Assembly: GCA_947456815.1 (NCBI GenBank)
Contig: CANGTL010000023.1
Span: forward strand, 1 to 38,933
Direction: 5' to 3'
DNA: 38,933 nt
From: Flavobacteriaceae bacterium
Lineage (GTDB): Bacteria > Bacteroidota > Bacteroidia > Flavobacteriales > Flavobacteriaceae
The number at the start of each line of letters is the position of its first letter. The first letter of the stretch is position 1. This document shows positions 34,256 to 38,933 of the stretch, one piece after another. Both the position numbers and the translations under genes were made by a program. The notes beneath the pieces were generated by a model, which made no database searches, was not told where the DNA came from, and saw only the letters and a list, made by a program, of their open reading frames with translations.

Positions 34256-37099
34256 ATGAAATTGTACTTATTTATTATGTCATTGTTATTTTGCAGCGTA
34301 GTTCACGCCCAAAATGCAGTTACAGGCTCGGTTACAGATACTAAGAACCAGCCTATTCCAGGAGCCAATGTTAGAATTGTAGGCGACGGATCAGGAACTA
34401 CAACCGAAACCGATGGTAGTTTCAAGTTAAATTCATCTAAGAGTCTACCTTTTAAACTTGAAGTTACTAGTGTGGGGTACGAAACAAAAAGTGTTTCGGT
34501 AACTTCCAATAACCAAAAAGTGACCATCGTACTTAGTGATGAAGAAACAAAATTAAATGAAGTTGTTGTGTCTGCTTCACGAACACCTGAGCGAGTAATT
34601 GAATCTCCTGTAACCATCGAAAGAATGGGGTTGCAACAAATCAAAAGCTCTACCGCAGCAACTTATTATGACGGTTTGGAGAACCTAAAAGAAGTGCATT
34701 TTAACACGAGTAGTTTGTCGTTTAAATCAGTTAACACCAGAGGATTTGCTACGGTTGCCAACACTCGTTTTATGCAGTTAGTAGACGGGATGGATAATTC
34801 ATCGCCAGCACTAAATTTTGTGTTAGGAAACCTAATTGGTCTTTCTGAATTAGATGTTGCTAATGTCGAATTACTTCCAGGAGCATCGTCTGCATTATAT
34901 GGTGCCAATGCATTCAACGGAATTCTATTCATGAATAGTAAGAGTCCCTTTACAAGTGAAGGAATAAGTACGTATATGAAATATGGTCAAACTTCTCAAA
35001 AAACCGCGGGAACTAATGACTACTATGATTTCGGAATCCGTGCTGCCCATGCATTTAACAAATACATCGCAGGTAAAGCGAACTTAAATATCATGAAGGC
35101 TACCGAGTGGATTGCATCTGATGCTTCCGATGTAAACGGTGGATTGATTGGACATGAAAATAATCAAAATTATAATGGTTTGAATTATTATGGAGACGAA
35201 GCAACTGTTTTTATTCCGAATGTTGGGAATGTAAGCAGAACAGGTTATCGTGACCAAGATTTAAATGATAATAAGATTAAGAGCGTAAAAGCAGATTTTT
35301 CACTCCATATCAAACCTTGGGCAGATGATGTTGAAATTATATTGCAAAGCAAAGTGGGAGCAGGAAATACAATTTATCAAGGAGCAAATAGATATGCATT
35401 AAAAAGCTTCTTCATGAACCAAAATAAAATTGAAGTTAAGGCAAATAATTTCTTTGTTAGAGGATATATGGTTACGGAAGATGCGGGAAATTCATACAAC
35501 ATGACTTTTGCTGGACTTAAAGTTAATGAAGAATGGAAAAGTAACACGAACTGGTTTACAGATTATGCAACTGCCTACCAACTATCGAGTGCTGTATTGG
35601 GATTTAATGCCGCGAACGCCGCCAACTACGCAAGAAACTTTGCGGATCTTAATCTAACGCCACTTTTGCCATTAACTCCTAGTAATCTAGGCGGGGCGAG
35701 AGGCACTAGATTATTGCCAGGCACTTCTGCGTTCGATGCTGCGCTGGCGAAAGTAATTGGAAATTCAAATCCAATTACGGGCGGAGCGAAGTTCGAAGAC
35801 CAATCTAGAATTTATCATTCAGACGCCAATTATAATTTTAAGGATAAAATAAAATTTGGTGAAATTCAGGTAGGAAGCTCTTACAGAATATATGAGATGA
35901 ATTCGAATGGTAGTATTTTTACCGATAAAGATGGGAAAATTACTTACAACGAATTTGGTATTTATTCGCAACTAACCAAAAAGTTTCTTAAAGAAGAAAG
36001 ATTGAAACTTACAGCATCACTTCGTTATGATAAAAGTCAAAACTTTGATGGTTTTGTGTCGCCAAGAGTCGCTTTCGTATATTCTGCTGGAGCAACGAAA
36101 AAGCATAATTTTAGATTGTCTTACCAAACCGGATTCAGAAATCCAACAACGCAGGATCAGTACATAGGTTTGGATGTTGGTCCATATGCATTAATTGGAT
36201 CTGCGGCTGATAATTTAGAGCGCTACTCCGAAATAAGAGGAAATAACTTTAACGGCAGCGGAGTAATTTCTGCCGCAGGTCAGGCAATATTAGGTGCTAA
36301 CACCAAAGTAATGACAGGACTTGACGCATACAATAATTCATTTACCAAGGAATCTGTTGTTGCTTTCGATACTGCAATTTCTCAAGGACAATCGCCAACT
36401 GTGGCGGCTGCAAATCTTCAAGTTGCCAATATTGATTTAGTAAAACCAGAGAGAGTCCAAGCAATCGAATTAGGGTACCGCTCGGTTATCAATAATGATT
36501 TATCAATTGACATTAATGGTTACTATAATATATACAATGATTTCCTAAACCAAGCCAGGGTATTTGCTCCTTATTATGGAGATGTAAATCAAATTTCTAC
36601 CAATCCTAATGCTATAACCGCAATTGCTAATAAAGATAGAAGAGAGTACAACGTTTATACAAATTCTCAAACGCAAGTAACCTCTGTCGGATTTGGTATT
36701 GGTTTAGGCAAAAAAGTATACAAGAATTTTGAGGTAAGTGTTAATTATAATTTTGCTGATTTTGAATTCGACCAGGAAAAAGACCCTTCTTTTATTGCAG
36801 GATTTAATACACCAAAACATAGAATAAAAGGATCGCTCGGTAATGATAAACTTTTCAAAAACTTTGGTTTTAACACCAACGTAAGATGGAATACAGAATA
36901 CCTTTGGGAGTCAAATTTTGGAGATGGAATGGTACCAGAAAACACCGTTTTTGATGCGCAGATTAATTATGCAATCCCAGTATTAAAATCTGTACTGAAA
37001 GTGGGCGGTAATAATATTTTCGGAAAAGATTACATTCAGGTAATTGGAGCAGGAGCAATCGGACAATTATGGTATGCTTCATGGACCATTAACCCTTAA
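34256..37099 (+). CDS. TonB-dependent receptor with carboxypeptidase-like N-terminal domain
   Basis: A 947-residue outer-membrane receptor. The ATG at 34256 gives a signal peptide (MKLYLFIMSLLFCSVVHAQ); the frame goes 13 codons further to a TTG, not chosen. A CarboxypepD_reg-like beta-sandwich covers about 20-105 (GSVTDTKNQPIPGANVRIV). A plug domain follows (LNEVVVSASRTPERVIESPV, then VELLPGASSALYGANAFNG), then a 22-strand barrel ending IGQLWYASWTINP. It is not a SusC type by length and lacks the SusD partner; an SGNH lipoprotein gene follows at 30 bp and is probably co-transcribed. The substrate is unknown. A -7-like AATATTTG (34212-34219) is one base off consensus. Confidence 0.9.
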   Translation: MKLYLFIMSLLFCSVVHAQNAVTGSVTDTKNQPIPGANVRIVGDGSGTTTETDGSFKLNSSKSLPFKLEVTSVGYETKSVSVTSNNQKVTIVLSDEETKLNEVVVSASRTPERVIESPVTIERMGLQQIKSSTAATYYDGLENLKEVHFNTSSLSFKSVNTRGFATVANTRFMQLVDGMDNSSPALNFVLGNLIGLSELDVANVELLPGASSALYGANAFNGILFMNSKSPFTSEGISTYMKYGQTSQKTAGTNDYYDFGIRAAHAFNKYIAGKANLNIMKATEWIASDASDVNGGLIGHENNQNYNGLNYYGDEATVFIPNVGNVSRTGYRDQDLNDNKIKSVKADFSLHIKPWADDVEIILQSKVGAGNTIYQGANRYALKSFFMNQNKIEVKANNFFVRGYMVTEDAGNSYNMTFAGLKVNEEWKSNTNWFTDYATAYQLSSAVLGFNAANAANYARNFADLNLTPLLPLTPSNLGGARGTRLLPGTSAFDAALAKVIGNSNPITGGAKFEDQSRIYHSDANYNFKDKIKFGEIQVGSSYRIYEMNSNGSIFTDKDGKITYNEFGIYSQLTKKFLKEERLKLTASLRYDKSQNFDGFVSPRVAFVYSAGATKKHNFRLSYQTGFRNPTTQDQYIGLDVGPYALIGSAADNLERYSEIRGNNFNGSGVISAAGQAILGANTKVMTGLDAYNNSFTKESVVAFDTAISQGQSPTVAAANLQVANIDLVKPERVQAIELGYRSVINNDLSIDINGYYNIYNDFLNQARVFAPYYGDVNQISTNPNAITAIANKDRREYNVYTNSQTQVTSVGFGIGLGKKVYKNFEVSVNYNFADFEFDQEKDPSFIAGFNTPKHRIKGSLGNDKLFKNFGFNTNVRWNTEYLWESNFGDGMVPENTVFDAQINYAIPVLKSVLKVGGNNIFGKDYIQVIGAGAIGQLWYASWTINP

Positions 37100-37128
37100 A
37101 TTCAAACACTAATAAAATTATTTAGATC

Positions 37129-38622
37129 ATGATAAAAAATTTCAAATGGCTTTTATTGGTTTCGTTAACCTTAATTGCATGTTCAAGTAGCGATGACGAC
37201 TCGACTCCGGTCGAAGTACCAGTTACAGCAGGTTCCGCTGATTTTTCAAAATATGTAGCGTTAGGTAACTCGCTCACGGCAGGATTTAGTGACAATGCAC
37301 TTTTCAAAAAAGGACAAGAAGGCTCGTACACTAATATTCTAGCACAACAATTTGCTTTAGTTGGAGGAGGAGAATTCAGAATCCCATTGTGTGGCGATGA
37401 TAATTTAGGTGGATTGTTGGCAGGAGGATTGCCGATTCAATCGACAAGACTATGCATTCTAGGATTGCTTCCAAGTGGAAGACCTGACATTCGCAGTATT
37501 CCTGGGACTCCAGTTACAGAAATTGCAGTTCCCTTAACAGGTCAATTCAATAATATGGGAGTTCCTGGCGCAAAGAGTTTTCATTTGCTAGCACCAAATT
37601 ATGGAAATATTGCAGGAGTGGCTTCTGGCGCTGCAAACCCATACTTCGTTAGATTTGCATCAAATCCATCAACTACAATATTAGCGGATGCTCTTGCTCA
37701 GAGCCCGACTTTCTTTTCTCTATGGATAGGTAACAATGACGTGTTAAGTTATGCAACCTCTGGCGGAGTTGGCGTAAATCAAACAAATAATCCAAATTCT
37801 CCTGCAACATACGGGCCTAATGACATTACTGATCCTACTGTATTTGCTGGAGTTTACAGTGCTTTGCTAGACCAATTGACCGCCAATGGTGCTAAAGGTG
37901 TTGTTTCAAATATTCCCTACGTAACTACCATTCCTTACTTTAGAACTGTTACTTATAATGCAGTACCTCTAGATGCGGCTAATGCAACACAATTAAACGC
38001 AGGTTATGCAGCATATAATGGTGGTTTAGCGCAAGCTGCCTTAGGGGGGCTTATTACGGCAGAGGAAAAAGAAAGAAGAACAATTACTTTTAAAGCGGGA
38101 CAAAATGCTGTTGTTATGGATGATAGCTATTTGACTCCGCTAGGAGCATTAGGATTGCCGAATTACCGTCAAGCGACCAAAGAAGACTTACTAGTGTTAC
38201 CTGCCCAGTCATTTTTAGGCACATTAGTAGGAGGAAATCCAGCAGCAATTAATGGGCTCAGCGTGCCGTTGGCAGATCAATGGGTACTATCTAAAAATGA
38301 AGTAGACGAAATAAAAGTGGCGGTTGATGCCTATAACGCATCGATTAAGTCCTTAGCGGAAGCGAAAGGGCTGGCGTTTGTGGATGCTAATTCAATTCTA
38401 AGCCAAGTTTATAATGGTGGAATTAGCTTCGGGAATTACCATTTGTCAGCGTATTACGTTAGTGGAGGGACATTTTCTTTAGATGGTGTTCATCCAAGTG
38501 CAAGAGGATATGCATTAATTGCAAATAAATTCATGGAAGCAATAAACGCCAAGTATGGCTCGACTTTTAGACCTGTCGATCTAGGTAAATACCAAATACA
38601 ATATCCTGCCGTTTTGAATTAA
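37129..38622 (+). CDS. SGNH/GDSL-hydrolase lipoprotein
   Basis: A 497-residue lipoprotein with lipobox LIAC (Cys18) and an acidic SSSDDD tail after it, a surface-export type signal in Bacteroidetes. The SGNH esterase motifs are present: block I ALGNSLTAG with catalytic S48, a Gly in NNMGVPGAKS, block III WIGNNDVL with Asn (201-206), and block V DGVHPSARGY with D452 and H455. It is longer than typical GDSL enzymes, with an insert of about 100 residues around 290-400. It probably cleaves an ester (lipid or acetylated glycan) at the outer membrane, and the receptor encoded 30 bp upstream may take up the product. Substrate not determined. Confidence 0.88.
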   Translation: MIKNFKWLLLVSLTLIACSSSDDDSTPVEVPVTAGSADFSKYVALGNSLTAGFSDNALFKKGQEGSYTNILAQQFALVGGGEFRIPLCGDDNLGGLLAGGLPIQSTRLCILGLLPSGRPDIRSIPGTPVTEIAVPLTGQFNNMGVPGAKSFHLLAPNYGNIAGVASGAANPYFVRFASNPSTTILADALAQSPTFFSLWIGNNDVLSYATSGGVGVNQTNNPNSPATYGPNDITDPTVFAGVYSALLDQLTANGAKGVVSNIPYVTTIPYFRTVTYNAVPLDAANATQLNAGYAAYNGGLAQAALGGLITAEEKERRTITFKAGQNAVVMDDSYLTPLGALGLPNYRQATKEDLLVLPAQSFLGTLVGGNPAAINGLSVPLADQWVLSKNEVDEIKVAVDAYNASIKSLAEAKGLAFVDANSILSQVYNGGISFGNYHLSAYYVSGGTFSLDGVHPSARGYALIANKFMEAINAKYGSTFRPVDLGKYQIQYPAVLN

Positions 38623-38647
38623 GAAGCAAAATTGCACCTATTAGATA

Positions 38648-38677
38648 AACCATCCTTAATTTAAGGATGGTTTTTTA
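38648..38677 (+). terminator. Rho-independent terminator after the SGNH gene
   Basis: AACCATCCTT and AAGGATGGTT form a 10-bp stem around a short AT loop, followed by TTTTTT. It lies about 25 bp after the stop. Confidence 0.88.
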
Positions 38678-38765
38678 TTTTATTGATTTTCTTTAAGAAT
38701 AATTAGGGAATGAAAACGTAGTAGAGAATCACATAAAATAATCCTATTTTTTTATAAAAATTATC

Positions 38766-38795
38766 TTGATTTTATATTTTAAAGATTTATATTTG
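38766..38795 (+). promoter_or_regulatory. Promoter of atpD, TTG-N19-TATATTTG
   Basis: TTG at 38766-38768 and TATATTTG at 38788-38795 are exactly 19 nt apart, the same layout and same -7 sequence as the tRNA-Asn promoter. Start of transcription is expected near 38801, which leaves a leader of about 65-70 nt before the atpD ATG. Confidence 0.8.
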
Positions 38796-38868
38796 CACTC
38801 GGAAAAAAGAGGCATTGTTTCCCTCTATTTTCATAAACCTAAATAGCTATTTAATAAATACATAAGCA

Positions 38869-38933
38869 ATGTCAAAAGTAATAGGAAAAGTTGCACAAAT
38901 CATTGGTCCAGTAGTGGACGTAGTTTTCAACGG
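38869..38933 (+). CDS. atpD: ATP synthase F1 subunit beta, 5' end only
   Basis: The last 65 bases encode MSKVIGKVAQIIGPVVDVVF, the conserved N-terminal beta-barrel start of the F1 beta subunit, the catalytic subunit of ATP synthase on the inner face of the cytoplasmic membrane. The frame runs off the right edge. It follows a consensus promoter and a terminator of the previous gene, so atpD begins its own transcript. In Flavobacterium atpD is usually followed by atpC, which lies outside the window. Confidence 0.9.
   Translation, partial: MSKVIGKVAQIIGPVVDVVFN

Overview
The window looks like a stretch of chromosome from a Flavobacterium-like member of the Bacteroidetes. The evidence is an AT-rich sequence, promoters of the type TTG-N19-TAnnTTTG, type IX secretion (T9SS) C-terminal sorting domains, a TonB-dependent receptor with a carboxypeptidase-like N-terminal domain, DUF4270 and DUF4286 proteins, and an OlsF-like bifunctional acyltransferase. 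No phage, plasmid, IS element or CRISPR array was seen. Most of the content is core chromosome; the accessory-looking parts are the left-edge surface protein and several short intergenic repeats.

Layout. (1) 1-3388: a very large secreted repeat protein runs off the left edge on the minus strand, preceded by a small secreted protein, a gene-poor stretch, and tRNA-Asn with its own terminator and a consensus promoter. (2) 3389-6748, minus: the site-2 protease RseP and an M1 aminopeptidase with a T9SS tail. (3) 6948-15730, plus: serS, a TPR protein, a DUF4286 protein, rsmA, mgtE, proC, a 2-hydroxyacid dehydrogenase fused to a VOC domain, a TM2 protein and a stand-alone VOC protein. (4) 15744-17561, minus: an OlsF-like acyltransferase, divergent from xth (plus), which is followed by an OmpA-like lipoprotein. 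(5) 19603-29566, all minus: a secreted PQQ/GSDH-type sugar dehydrogenase and a DUF4139 protein, then a tight run read as panC, panD, flippase-like membrane protein, esterase-like protein, radA, and a peptidoglycan glycosyltransferase with an AsmA-like N-terminus. (6) 29676-33966, plus: a three-gene operon of a half-length GT5 starch-synthase-like protein, a DUF4270 lipoprotein and glmS, closed by a strong terminator. (7) 34256-38622, plus: a TonB-dependent receptor and an SGNH/GDSL lipoprotein, then a terminator and a near-perfect promoter leading into atpD, cut by the right edge.

Several genes work on the cell envelope: RseP (membrane proteolysis), OlsF-like (ornithine lipids), OmpA-like lipoprotein (outer membrane to peptidoglycan), GT51 enzyme and GlmS (peptidoglycan and its precursor), the flippase-like protein, and the TonB receptor with its SGNH lipoprotein partner. 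Others are housekeeping: SerS, RsmA, MgtE, ProC, RadA, PanC/PanD, AtpD.

No clear new defence or mobile system was found. The best candidates for undescribed biology are the degenerate GT5-DUF4270-GlmS operon, an esterase-fold protein with Asp in place of the nucleophilic Ser, a SusC-like motif inside a DUF4139 protein, a dehydrogenase-VOC fusion, a two-copy composite hairpin repeat, and a terminator hairpin that contains the -7 element of the rseP promoter. Several annotated starts were shortened from longer frames that begin at TTG.
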